Positions 1 to 7,253 of a stretch of DNA of 17,423 bases are shown piece by piece. Location of the stretch: assembly GCA_007126465.1 (NCBI GenBank), contig SLBE01000217.1:1-17423 (forward strand), written 5' to 3'. How positions within the stretch are numbered: position 1 is the first letter of the stretch; every line of letters starts with the position of its first letter. The translations under genes and the position numbers were made by a program. Source of the DNA: Syntrophomonadaceae bacterium (GTDB taxonomy: Bacteria; Bacillota; Dethiobacteria; DTU022). The notes beneath the pieces were generated by a model, which saw only the letters and a program-made list of their open reading frames with translations, was not told the DNA's origin and ran no database searches.

Positions 1-273
1 CCTGTTTAGAAGTCAGAGGTCAGATAGCCGGAGAACCAGAAAAAAAATAATACTGGTAAAACCAATTCAGACTTAATCGTTGATTAATTTCCTGGTTGCG
101 GATTTCTGACTTCCATTGCTATTTTTTTACCTTGCTTTATTATTACTCTTTTTTTTGTTTCAATCCTGCTTTAAAAGTAAAAATATCATAACTGTTTAGC
201 TCCACCGGCATTACCATGACTTGTACCAGATGAGTGCTTTGGTCTTTTAAGCAAGCCGGATAGTTACAAAAGA
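1..273. other. Non-coding left edge with a small inverted repeat
   Basis: I see no convincing gene here. GAAGTCAGA at 9-17 is matched by its complement TCTGACTTC at 105-113, and a further AGGTCAG follows the left arm. Similar GAAGTCAG/GAGGTCAG stutters occur between genes in many Clostridia, so this may be the end of a dispersed repeat, but the window is cut too close to tell. The T-rich run at 120-160 has no hairpin in front of it. No clear terminator was found for the minus-strand gene that ends at 274. Confidence 0.35.
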
Positions 274-966
274 TCAAACAATTCTCAGCGGTGTGAAATT
301 TATTCCATCGGCGGCAACAAACCGGTACTCCACGCCACTTCGTATGCCCTGAAAAATAAAATCCCGGCCGCTGTCGTGAATGTGACCAAAAACACATACT
401 TTAACCGCGTATTTTTCCAACAGATCGGTAAAAATACTGGGTTTATTCTTTCGGTTAAAAGGAGGAAAATGCAAAGCGGTAATAATATTCGCCCGGGCTA
501 TACCGGCAGCACTCTTCAAAGAGAGTTCAAGTCGCTGTGCCTCGCGCAGGTAAAGTTTCTGATCTTCTACGCTATCAAAGCCTTCTTCACCGGGGCAAAT
601 CCAGCCCCTGGTCCCACAGATAACATAGTCTCCCCATGTAAAGTGATCATTCTGCAGGGCATAGATACCGGTGGGTAAAGCGGAGCGTACTTTGCCAATT
701 GAATTCCACCAGAAATCGTGATTCCCTTTCACCAGGAGTTTTGTTCCCGGGAGTTCAGCCAACCACAAAAGATCTCTCGAGGCCTCTGAAAGATGCATGG
801 CCCAGGAAATATCCCCGGCAACTATAACAAGGTCCTCTTTACCAACCGTTTCTTCCCAATTGATCTTAATTTTTTCAACATGGAACTCCCATTCGGGACC
901 GAAAATATCCATCGGCTTATCCTGTCCGATAGAGAGGTGGATATCACCAATAGCATAAATTGCCAT
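274..966 (-). CDS. Metallophosphoesterase (calcineurin-like phosphohydrolase, COG1768-like)
   Basis: A 230-residue cytosolic phosphohydrolase of the calcineurin-like fold, with two metal ions expected in the active site. The family motifs occur in order: GDIH (D8, H10), GDISW (D52), GNHDFWW (N82, H83), a lone histidine in ALHFPPF (H166), and GHIH (H195, H197). This is the full ligand set. The tryptophan-rich GNHDFWW and overall length fit the COG1768 group of predicted phosphohydrolases, whose substrate is unknown to me. The ATG at 964-966 is preceded by AGGAGA at 972-977, at normal spacing. The gene stands alone, diverging from the TetR gene across a gap that holds repeat copy R1. There is no signal peptide. 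Family is secure; substrate is not. Confidence 0.9.
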   Translation of the reverse strand: MAIYAIGDIHLSIGQDKPMDIFGPEWEFHVEKIKINWEETVGKEDLVIVAGDISWAMHLSEASRDLLWLAELPGTKLLVKGNHDFWWNSIGKVRSALPTGIYALQNDHFTWGDYVICGTRGWICPGEEGFDSVEDQKLYLREAQRLELSLKSAAGIARANIITALHFPPFNRKNKPSIFTDLLEKYAVKVCVFGHIHDSGRDFIFQGIRSGVEYRFVAADGINFTPLRIV

Positions 967-1000
967 AGTTTTCTCCTAAACTTATAGATAAAAATCGTAA

Positions 1001-1101
1001 CCCAGCCTGCTAAAGAAAACTACATTCGCTTCAGGCTTTTCTAAAACAGCATTTCCCTGGCTGCTCTTTATGCTCATTTCAGTGTTCTTAAGCAGGCTGG
1101 G
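1001..1101 (+). repeat. Dispersed intergenic repeat, copy R1 (internally deleted, ~101 bp)
   Basis: The ends are inverted repeats: CCCAGCCTGCTAAAGAAAAC on the left and its near complement, ending AAGCAGGCTGGG, on the right. The left arm and the right ~65 bases match the full-length copies R2 and R5, including CTTTATGCTC near the right end, but the ~120 bp core is missing. It lies in the 343-bp gap (967-1309) between the divergent metallophosphoesterase and TetR genes. The rest of that gap holds only AT-rich sequence and the TetR promoter. Confidence 0.8.
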
Positions 1102-1235
1102 TGGTACATTGCAATTTAGTCTGGGCAAATGCTAATATTCTTTGCATCTTCTTTTTAATATTACTAAATCAATGACTAAAATGCAAAAGGTGCTTTTTTC
1201 TGCTCATTAAAACGTTTCAAGACAATAATTGTGCT

Positions 1236-1264
1236 TTGTAAAAATTTTTATAAAATGATATAAT
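1236..1264 (+). promoter_or_regulatory. Predicted sigma-A promoter of the TetR gene, with an internal palindrome
   Basis: TTGTAA at 1236-1241, a 17-base spacer, and a perfect TATAAT at 1259-1264. The spacer region contains the 12-base perfect palindrome TAAAAATTTTTA (1239-1250), and ACAATAATTGT lies just upstream. TetR proteins usually bind palindromes over their own promoters, so autorepression is a reasonable inference, although AT-rich palindromes of this length can arise by chance. Confidence 0.65.
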
Positions 1265-1309
1265 GTCGCCATAGTTTAATTTATACAATTTAAGGAGGGT
1301 ATTTACATC

Positions 1310-1930
1310 GTGGAAAATAAAGCACCAAGGAGGCCACGCCGTTACCTGCGCAGCAGAATTACCCGCAAGCTTATTTTAGATACTGCGCTGGATGTTTTTT
1401 TAAATGAAGGTTACGCCAAAACTACAATTGCAAAAATTAGCCAGCAGGCAAAAGTCGGCTATGGCACCGTTTACAGCCATTTTAAAGGCAAAGACGATAT
1501 TTTAAACAAAGTCGTTGACAACGTCCTTGACGAATTTTATAACCTGCTGGAAGTTCCCTTTGCTCCCGAAACCCAGGAAGAAGCTCGCAACGCTTATTAT
1601 GAGCTGGTTCTGACTTCTTTCCGCCTGGCAGAACAGCACCGCCCGATTATGAAAGTTTACCAGGAGGCTCTTGGCCAGTCTGATTCTATCGCCGATCACT
1701 GGCAGAGTATTATAGACCAGTTTATAAAAAGTTCTGCTCGCTCTTTTGAATATTCAAAGGAAAAAGGTTTAGCCAAGGAATTTGATATACAGGTTGGAGC
1801 AAAAGCCTATATTTTACTGGTAGATCGGTTTATCTGGGAAGTTGTAAATGAGCAGGAAGATAACCTGGAACATATCACCAGCACCATAATGGACTTGTTA
1901 TTCCACGGGTTTTTTAAGCAGGAAGGGTAA
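1310..1930 (+). CDS. TetR/AcrR family transcriptional regulator
   Basis: A 206-residue DNA-binding regulator. After a basic N-terminal tail (RRPRRYLRSR), residues ~18-66 form the TetR helix-turn-helix, with ILDTALDVFLNEGYAKTTIA, then the recognition segment VGYGTVYSHFKGKDDIL (49-65). Residues ~70-206 are the helical ligand-binding and dimerisation domain, which is too variable to name a ligand. The start is GTG at 1310-1312, supported by AAGGAGGG at 1292-1299. It has its own promoter at 1236-1264. No efflux pump or enzyme gene is directly adjacent on the same strand; repeat copy R2 follows, then convergent genes. Its target could be itself, the divergent phosphoesterase, or distant genes. Confidence 0.92.
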   Translation: MENKAPRRPRRYLRSRITRKLILDTALDVFLNEGYAKTTIAKISQQAKVGYGTVYSHFKGKDDILNKVVDNVLDEFYNLLEVPFAPETQEEARNAYYELVLTSFRLAEQHRPIMKVYQEALGQSDSIADHWQSIIDQFIKSSARSFEYSKEKGLAKEFDIQVGAKAYILLVDRFIWEVVNEQEDNLEHITSTIMDLLFHGFFKQEG

Positions 1931-1973
1931 TTATAAAACTTATGTAACCACCCTGCCCATATCATTACCATGT

Positions 1974-2198
1974 ACTGTCCAACCTGCTTAAGAAAACTGA
2001 AGCGAGCATAAAGTGCAGGCAAGGAAATGCCGGCGAAGCAAGGCCTGGAGCGGGTAGGCTGACAGGAAGTCGGCCACCGAGCGAGAGCTCCGGATGAGCT
2101 TATCGCGAGGGTAACCCAGGCGTAAGGTCGAAGCTAAGCCGTTGCAGTTCCGGCCTAAACGATCAGCGAGCGTAGTTTTCTTAAGCAGGTTGGACAGT
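1974..2198 (-). repeat. Dispersed intergenic repeat, copy R2 (full length, 225 bp, inverted orientation)
   Basis: The ends are a perfect 25-base inverted repeat: ACTGTCCAACCTGCTTAAG continues through AAAACT on the left (1974-1998), and its exact complement is at 2174-2198. Read on the minus strand it aligns along its whole length with copy R5. For example, 2061-2111 (complement) matches 12870-12920 with a single difference. It fills the gap between the convergent TetR and cyclo-ligase genes, ending 7 bases from the cyclo-ligase stop codon. No long open frame is convincing inside it. It resembles a MITE or an ERIC-like element in size and structure. Confidence 0.88.
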
Positions 2199-2204
2199 TG
2201 CAAA

Positions 2205-2792
2205 CTAATTGGCTTTACCGGGGTTGATAATGCGTTTTTCGGTCACAATTAAGTCAACCCTGCGGTCCCATTCTTCCACAGGAACTTCGGGCACTACCTG
2301 CAGGTCAAACACCAGGGCTACCAGGGGAGTGCCCGGTTTTAATAATTCAAAAAACCGGTCGTAATAGCCTCCACCATAACCAAGACGGTTACCCTTAAGA
2401 TCAAAAGCAACACCGGGCACTATTAAAAGATCAATTTGATCCGGATTGTAAGGTCGAAGGGCTTCTTCTTTTGGTTCGGGGATATTATAAGCACCGGGAA
2501 TGAAATCATTATCCCAATCAAGAATCCGGGAAGGAATCATTTTTCTTTCCTGAGGCCGGGGCTTTGGAGCCAGGGCAATTTTGCCCTGCCTGATTGTCTC
2601 TTCAACCATGGGCCTGGTATCAACTTCAGTCCCGAAGGATATGAAGTACATAATAGTCTCAGCGTTGCGGTAAACCTGCAGGCTGAAAAGATTCTCGCCG
2701 ATAAGGCGGCTTTTCCCGGCAATGTCCTTATCTGTCAGCTGATCTCGCTCACTGATTACTTTTTTTCGCAGTTCTTTTTTTTGTTTTTTCAT
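2205..2792 (-). CDS. 5-formyltetrahydrofolate cyclo-ligase
   Basis: Converts 5-formyl-THF to 5,10-methenyl-THF using ATP, returning a stored folate to one-carbon metabolism in the cytosol. The 195-residue product has a lysine/arginine-rich start (KKQKKELRKK), FGTEVDT at ~53-59, IVPGVAFD at ~124-131, and the family's glycine-rich signature RLGYGGGYYDRF at 136-147. Length is normal (about 180-200 residues). I chose the ATG at 2790-2792 because the family starts with this basic helix. A longer frame from 2828 would add 12 residues and overlap the proS stop. The start lies 19 bases after the proS stop codon, so it is probably the last gene of that transcript. The ribosome binding site is weak, consistent with coupling to proS. 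Confidence 0.93.
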   Translation of the reverse strand: MKKQKKELRKKVISERDQLTDKDIAGKSRLIGENLFSLQVYRNAETIMYFISFGTEVDTRPMVEETIRQGKIALAPKPRPQERKMIPSRILDWDNDFIPGAYNIPEPKEEALRPYNPDQIDLLIVPGVAFDLKGNRLGYGGGYYDRFFELLKPGTPLVALVFDLQVVPEVPVEEWDRRVDLIVTEKRIINPGKAN

Positions 2793-2811
2793 AGATATTA
2801 TCCCGGCCGTC

Positions 2812-4287
2812 CTAATATGCCCGGGCAAAATATGCCGCTGCTACTGCCTTTTCTCCACAGGCGAAACATTTCTCTCCAGGCACTTCAGTATCAAAAGGCA
2901 GGCAGCGAATGGTTGCCTTAGTCTCATCCTTAATTTTTCCCTCACAGTCATCTTCTCCACACCAGGGAGCCAGGTAAAGACCGCGCTCCGTTTCCATCAA
3001 CCGCTTAAACTCTTCATAATCGTCTCCGGTACGGGTATTGGCTTTCCGGAATTCAATCGCCTTTTCGAGCATATCATTTTGAATCTGCTCTAAAAGCTCT
3101 TTCAGGCGGGCCGGTACCTCTTCACGTTTTACAAATTCTTTTTCGCCCGTATCACGACGGGCCATGACAACATGACCTTTATCAAGATCCTTCGGACCAA
3201 CCTCAATCCGGACGGGAGTTCCTTTCATTTCCCAATCATTAAACTTCCAGCCCGGTGAGTATTCCTCACGGTCGTCCAGCTTAACCCGTAAATCCTGCTT
3301 CAGCTGAATTTCAAGCTCACGGACTGATTCCAGGACACGCTCTTTTTCTTTTTTGCTCAATATGGGAACAATCACAACCTGGGTTGGAGCCATACGTGGC
3401 GGCAGTATTAAGCCTCGATCATCACCGTGAACCATGATTAAAGCACCAACGAGGCGGGTTGATACACCCCAGCTGGTTTGCCAGATATGTTTAAGCTGAT
3501 CGTCCTGATCAAGAAAAGTAATATCAAATACTTTAGCAAAATGCTGCCCAAGGTTATGTGAAGTTCCGGCCTGCAGAGCTCGTCCGTCGGTCATCAGGGC
3601 TTCAACACAGTAAGTGCGCAGGGCACCGGCAAACTTTTCACGCTCCGTTTTCCGGCCGGCTATAGCAGGAATTGCCATCTCTGTTTCCAGGAATTCGCGG
3701 TATACCTCAAGCATCTGAAGGGTTTCCTCCTCCGCTTCTTCCTCGGTCCTGTGACAGGTATGTCCTTCCTGCCACAGGAATTCGGAAGTGCGCAGGAAGG
3801 GACGGGTTGATTTTTCCCAGCGAACTACGTTACACCACTGGTTAATCAATACGGGCAGATCACGCCATGACTGAATCCAGCGGGAATAAAAGTCACAAAT
3901 AATTGCCTCGGAAGTAGGACGGACAGCAAGTGGTTCATTTAAAATTTCATTTCCACCCTTGGTCACCCAGGCCAGTTCAGGAGCAAAGCCTTCAACGTGG
4001 TCGGCTTCTTTTTGCAGTAAGCTCTGGGGAATAAAAGTAGGAAAATAGGCATTTTCATGGCCTGTATCTTTAAAACGCCGGTCCAGCTGTTCCTGGATTT
4101 TTTCCCAGATAGCAAATCCGAACGGCCGGATAGCCATAAAGCCTTTCATTGGAGCATAATCCATCATCTTTGTTTTTAATATTACATCAATATACCACTG
4201 CGAATAATCTACATTTTTGGGAGTAATCTCTTTGACGAACTCTTTATTCTGCTTCTGCTTTTTACTATTACCGCTGCCTTGCTCCAC
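2812..4287 (-). CDS. proS: Proline--tRNA ligase, type 3 (archaeal/eukaryotic-like)
   Basis: Charges tRNA-Pro with proline. Class II synthetase motifs are clear: FLRTSEFLWQEGHT (motif 2, ~164-177) and GDDRGLILPPRMAP (motif 3, ~288-301), with RPTSE at ~123-127 and LQAGTSHNLGQHF at ~238-250. The anticodon-binding domain covers ~302-400. A C-terminal domain holds cysteines at ~443, 448, 462, 474 and 477, the likely zinc site, and ends in a terminal tyrosine. The INS editing domain of the common bacterial type is absent, so this is the short type 3 form. I prefer GTG at 4287, which has AAAGGG about 8 bases upstream. A GTG at 4296 gives 494 residues but overlaps that site. It lies 51-60 bases after the aminotransferase-reductase fusion gene and probably shares its transcript. 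Confidence 0.95.
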   Translation of the reverse strand: MEQGSGNSKKQKQNKEFVKEITPKNVDYSQWYIDVILKTKMMDYAPMKGFMAIRPFGFAIWEKIQEQLDRRFKDTGHENAYFPTFIPQSLLQKEADHVEGFAPELAWVTKGGNEILNEPLAVRPTSEAIICDFYSRWIQSWRDLPVLINQWCNVVRWEKSTRPFLRTSEFLWQEGHTCHRTEEEAEEETLQMLEVYREFLETEMAIPAIAGRKTEREKFAGALRTYCVEALMTDGRALQAGTSHNLGQHFAKVFDITFLDQDDQLKHIWQTSWGVSTRLVGALIMVHGDDRGLILPPRMAPTQVVIVPILSKKEKERVLESVRELEIQLKQDLRVKLDDREEYSPGWKFNDWEMKGTPVRIEVGPKDLDKGHVVMARRDTGEKEFVKREEVPARLKELLEQIQNDMLEKAIEFRKANTRTGDDYEEFKRLMETERGLYLAPWCGEDDCEGKIKDETKATIRCLPFDTEVPGEKCFACGEKAVAAAYFARAY

Positions 4288-4347
4288 CAGAACCACCCTT
4301 TCTAAAACTGCATCATCTATTATTATTTGCTTATTCTAACACAGTTT

Positions 4348-6966
4348 TCAGCGAACGGCCAGTTCTTTGCGGGTTTGCAGCAGCCGCTGCCAGCTCTCCT
4401 CACTCAAGGGGCGGTTAAAGCTGCGGAAGTTAGCCAGCTTGAAGCCATGTTCATCGGCAAGATACCTGGTGCGCAGTATCGATTCCAGGTTTACCCCGGA
4501 AGAGCCTAAGCTGTAATGCTTGTACTGCTGCTCCAGGGCTAACATCATAGTTTCGGCCATACAGGCATAGGCCAGCCCTTCTTCAAAACCGAAATCCCAG
4601 CCCAGCGAAGGCTGCCCCGGCACTTCAACTACCCCACCGTCAATAACCAGGACATCGGGGCGGGCCTGATCAACTTCTTCGCTGACATTGGCCGGACGGG
4701 AAATATCACAGACTATTGCACCGCGGCTCAGGTTGCCGGCATGAATTACTTTATCCGTAGCACTGGTAGCGCTGATTACAATATCTGCCCGGGCCAGGAC
4801 GGTATCTATATCGGTAGAAAACTCTATGATCCCCCTGCGCCGTCCTTCACCGTCGGCAAAAGCTTCAAACTCATCCATTGGGGCATCCGGTGCGGGCAGC
4901 TCGGGACAATCGGCTAAAATATATCCCATACTGCCAGGCTTTAAGGGCCTTCCCTGCCTTAAGATGGCAGACTGGTAACGGTAGATTTCAGCAGCAACCA
5001 GGTGCAGCCTATCGCTGGCAGTTTTATTGTTGGGATTACCGATCAGAATCAGGCGGGGTACCGTTTCTGAAAGTAAAAGTGAAATGCCACGACCGATTGA
5101 ACCGGCAGCTCCTACAATAGCGGCAGTAGAATGAGAACGATCTACCTGTAGTTTTTCTGTAGCAGTGTTAACTGCGTCAACTGCAGAAACAACGGTATAG
5201 CTGTTGCCGGTTGTAATCGGCACCCCTTCATTTTTCAGGTAAAGCCCGCCCATGGAGGCAACAGCTGTAAACGCCCCGAGACCGACAATTTTTGCCCCGC
5301 GCTCACGAGCCATGCTTACAGCCGCTTTTAGCTCTGCCATGGCCTGTTTTCGAGGCATCTGCACGAATTCATCTGTCGTGCGGGGCAGGCCAATAAATTC
5401 ACCATAAGCTGTTTTACCGGCTTCTGAATAAATTTTCGTTTTACCGGCAACAAAAGGTTCAATCATATCGCCAAACCGTCCGGTTAACTCGGCCAGCTCA
5501 TCTTCATTAAAGGCAAGCAGGCTGTTATCGAACTGGTGGTAACTCTCAAGATCCAGGGCATGAATTAAAAAAGCGAAGCGACCTTCTTCCGGTTCGCCAC
5601 TGGGAACTACTTCTTTGGCTGGATATGGAGTGAAAGTTGGAAAGTCATCAGTTTTTCCCGGCCTGATCAGGTAAGAGAGGAATTTAGCCGTGTTACCTTC
5701 TTTTAGAACTTCAAGCATTGCCTCAATCCCACCCAGGGCTTCACGACATTGTTCGTCAGTAATAATCAGCGGAGGCTCCATGCGAATAACCGCATTACCA
5801 TTCAGGGTCGGGGCAACCCTTACCTTTTCAACGTTTAAAAGATATGATGAAATAGCCGGGGTTAACAGTTCCTGCTCAGCCATAACACCCAGAAGACTTC
5901 CGGGAAAGTGTTCCCGGTCCATATAGAACTCCAGACCCAGCATCAGACCACGCCCGCGGACAGCACTGATCAGTTCGGGGTACTTTTCTTTAAGTTCAAG
6001 CAGGCCTTTCTTTAAAAGATCGCCCTTCAGGCGCACCTCTTTTAATATAGAGTTATTATTTGCAGTCAATTCTTTTATAACCTGTATCCCGACCCTGCAG
6101 GCCAGGGCGTTACCGGCAAAGGTGGAAGAGTGTTTTAACCCAAAATCTTCTGTATAAACACCGACAGTGCTAAGACAGGCGCCGATCGGTATTATACCTC
6201 CACCTAAAGCCTTGGCAAGAACCATTACGTCGGGGGCAACATTTTCCTGCTCACAGGCAAAGAGAGCACCCGTTCTTCCGAGGCCGGTCTGTACTTCGTC
6301 CAGCACAAGAAGAACTTTATGCTCCCGGCAAATCTCCTTTGCAGCTGAAAGATATCCCCGGGGAGGTTCTACTATACCGCCTTCCCCCTGGATCGGCTCA
6401 ATAAAAAAAGCGGCATAATAATCCGGTTTGGCTGACAGTTCCTTTTTAAGAGCCTCAAGATCACCGTAAGGGATATGATTAAACCCTTCGGCGGGGGCAT
6501 TAAAAGCTTCCTGGTATCCGGGATTGCCGGTTGCAGATAGAGCTCCGAATGTTTTACCGTGAAAGCTGTTGTCAGTAGCCAAAATTCCCAGGCGACCTGT
6601 TGAAGAGCGACACAATTTTATTGCCGCTTCCACCGCTTCAGCACCACTGTTGGCAAATGTAACATATTCCAGGCCTTCAGGAGCCAGTTCTACCAGGCGA
6701 CGGGCCAATTCACCGGCAGCATCTAAAGCAGAAGGCTGGATAAAGTTAGGTTCTCCGGAGTCCCTGTAATTATTGATTGCTCCCCAGATTGATTCCGGGT
6801 TATGACCAAAAGGCAGGGCCCCATAAGCGGCAATACAATCAAGATAGCGATTACCCTGGTCATCAAAAAGATGACAGCCTTCGCCACGGACATATTTTTG
6901 ATCGAGCTTAATACTCTCCAGCATCTCGCCCAGATATGGATTAACAAAGCGGGTGTAATTATTCAT
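4348..6966 (-). CDS. Class III aminotransferase fused to an acyl-ACP-reductase-like domain
   Basis: An 872-residue two-domain protein in one unbroken frame. Residues ~1-425 are a class III PLP aminotransferase close in style to putrescine or ornithine aminotransferases: NSGAEAVEAA (106-115), FHGKT (135-139), LDEVQTGLGRTG (222-233, with D223 for the PLP ring), catalytic K252 in LAKALGGG, and HSSTFAGN (279-286). Residues ~463-872 resemble cyanobacterial long-chain acyl-ACP reductase (AAR): FLIHALDLES at 466-475, GLGAFTAVAS (562-571), TGNSYT (586-591), the nucleotide loop VGAAGSIG (618-625), IDGGVVEVPG (775-784), and AYACMAETMM (799-808), where C802 lines up with the acylated cysteine of AAR. 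An ~80-residue stretch (645-720) looks inserted relative to AAR. By inference it reduces an acyl thioester to an aldehyde and then aminates it. The ATG has AGGAGG at 6975-6980. Confidence 0.85.
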   Translation of the reverse strand: MNNYTRFVNPYLGEMLESIKLDQKYVRGEGCHLFDDQGNRYLDCIAAYGALPFGHNPESIWGAINNYRDSGEPNFIQPSALDAAGELARRLVELAPEGLEYVTFANSGAEAVEAAIKLCRSSTGRLGILATDNSFHGKTFGALSATGNPGYQEAFNAPAEGFNHIPYGDLEALKKELSAKPDYYAAFFIEPIQGEGGIVEPPRGYLSAAKEICREHKVLLVLDEVQTGLGRTGALFACEQENVAPDVMVLAKALGGGIIPIGACLSTVGVYTEDFGLKHSSTFAGNALACRVGIQVIKELTANNNSILKEVRLKGDLLKKGLLELKEKYPELISAVRGRGLMLGLEFYMDREHFPGSLLGVMAEQELLTPAISSYLLNVEKVRVAPTLNGNAVIRMEPPLIITDEQCREALGGIEAMLEVLKEGNTAKFLSYLIRPGKTDDFPTFTPYPAKEVVPSGEPEEGRFAFLIHALDLESYHQFDNSLLAFNEDELAELTGRFGDMIEPFVAGKTKIYSEAGKTAYGEFIGLPRTTDEFVQMPRKQAMAELKAAVSMARERGAKIVGLGAFTAVASMGGLYLKNEGVPITTGNSYTVVSAVDAVNTATEKLQVDRSHSTAAIVGAAGSIGRGISLLLSETVPRLILIGNPNNKTASDRLHLVAAEIYRYQSAILRQGRPLKPGSMGYILADCPELPAPDAPMDEFEAFADGEGRRRGIIEFSTDIDTVLARADIVISATSATDKVIHAGNLSRGAIVCDISRPANVSEEVDQARPDVLVIDGGVVEVPGQPSLGWDFGFEEGLAYACMAETMMLALEQQYKHYSLGSSGVNLESILRTRYLADEHGFKLANFRSFNRPLSEESWQRLLQTRKELAVR

Positions 6967-6988
6967 AAGTTGAACCTCCTAAACTTAT

Positions 6989-7010
6989 CTGTGCACATTA
7001 TTGTGCACAG
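6989..7010. promoter_or_regulatory. Perfect palindrome, candidate operator for the aminotransferase-reductase operon
   Basis: CTGTGCAC (6989-6996), six bases, then GTGCACAG (7003-7010): an 8-base perfect inverted repeat. It starts about 4 bases after the transcription start expected from the promoter at 7021-7049 and ends 9 bases before the AGGAGG of the 6966 start codon. No T-run follows, so it is not a terminator. A repressor site is the simplest reading; a 5'-UTR hairpin is the alternative. Confidence 0.6.
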
Positions 7011-7020
7011 CAATAGTCCC

Positions 7021-7049
7021 ATTTTAACCCGAACCCACAAAAAAATCAA
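7021..7049 (-). promoter_or_regulatory. Predicted promoter of the aminotransferase-reductase / proS / cyclo-ligase operon
   Basis: On the minus strand TTGATT (7044-7049), a 17-base spacer, then TAAAAT (7021-7026). The -35 box sits in the T-run of the terminator for the upstream M16 genes, so one transcription unit ends directly where the next begins. Confidence 0.6.
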
Positions 7050-7084
7050 TAAAAAAAACCTGCCCAATCAGGATTGGTCAGGTT
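7049..7084 (-). terminator. Rho-independent terminator of the M16 peptidase operon
   Basis: On the minus strand AACCTG (7084-7079), one mismatch, CCAATC (7077-7072), a 2-base loop, GATTGG (7069-7064), one mismatch, CAGGTT (7062-7057), followed by a run of eight T including the end of the stem (7058-7051). It lies about 170 bases after the stop of the peptidase gene at 7254, with repeat copy R3 between them. Confidence 0.85.
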
Positions 7085-7105
7085 GAATAAACTTTTTTTG
7101 CAAAT

Positions 7106-7189
7106 GCCCGGCCTGCTTCAGGCTTTGCTAAACCGGTATTTCCATGCCTGCACTTTATGCTCGCTGCAGTTTTCTTAAGCAGGCCGTGC
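7106..7189 (+). repeat. Dispersed intergenic repeat, copy R3 (short, ~84 bp)
   Basis: The ends are CGGCCTGCTT (left) and AAGCAGGCCG (right), a perfect 10-base inverted repeat. Only the right part of the full element is kept: TCAGGCTTTGCTAAACCGG, then GCCTGCACTTTATGCTCGC and CAGTTTTCTTAAGCAGG, matching R5 and the complement of R2. It lies between the end of the M16 operon and its terminator, so it would be transcribed as part of the 3' end of that message. Confidence 0.78.
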
Positions 7190-7253
7190 TGTATCAAGCG
7201 ATACAGACTGAGTAATTGCCTTTTTCTATGTGAAATCCAGAATGTTGCTTTGT

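Noticed and set aside
1974..2198. The repeat copies as ordinary bidirectional terminators
   Set aside because: The arms are ~170-200 bases apart in full copies, no T-run follows the stems, and copies also lie between divergent genes where no terminator is needed.
2436..2921. A 161-codon plus-strand open frame opposite the cyclo-ligase and proS ends
   Set aside because: It spans two confident minus-strand genes and shows no family motif.
6967..7049. T-box control of the operon containing proS
   Set aside because: The leader is under 50 bases, far too short for a T-box; only a palindrome is present.
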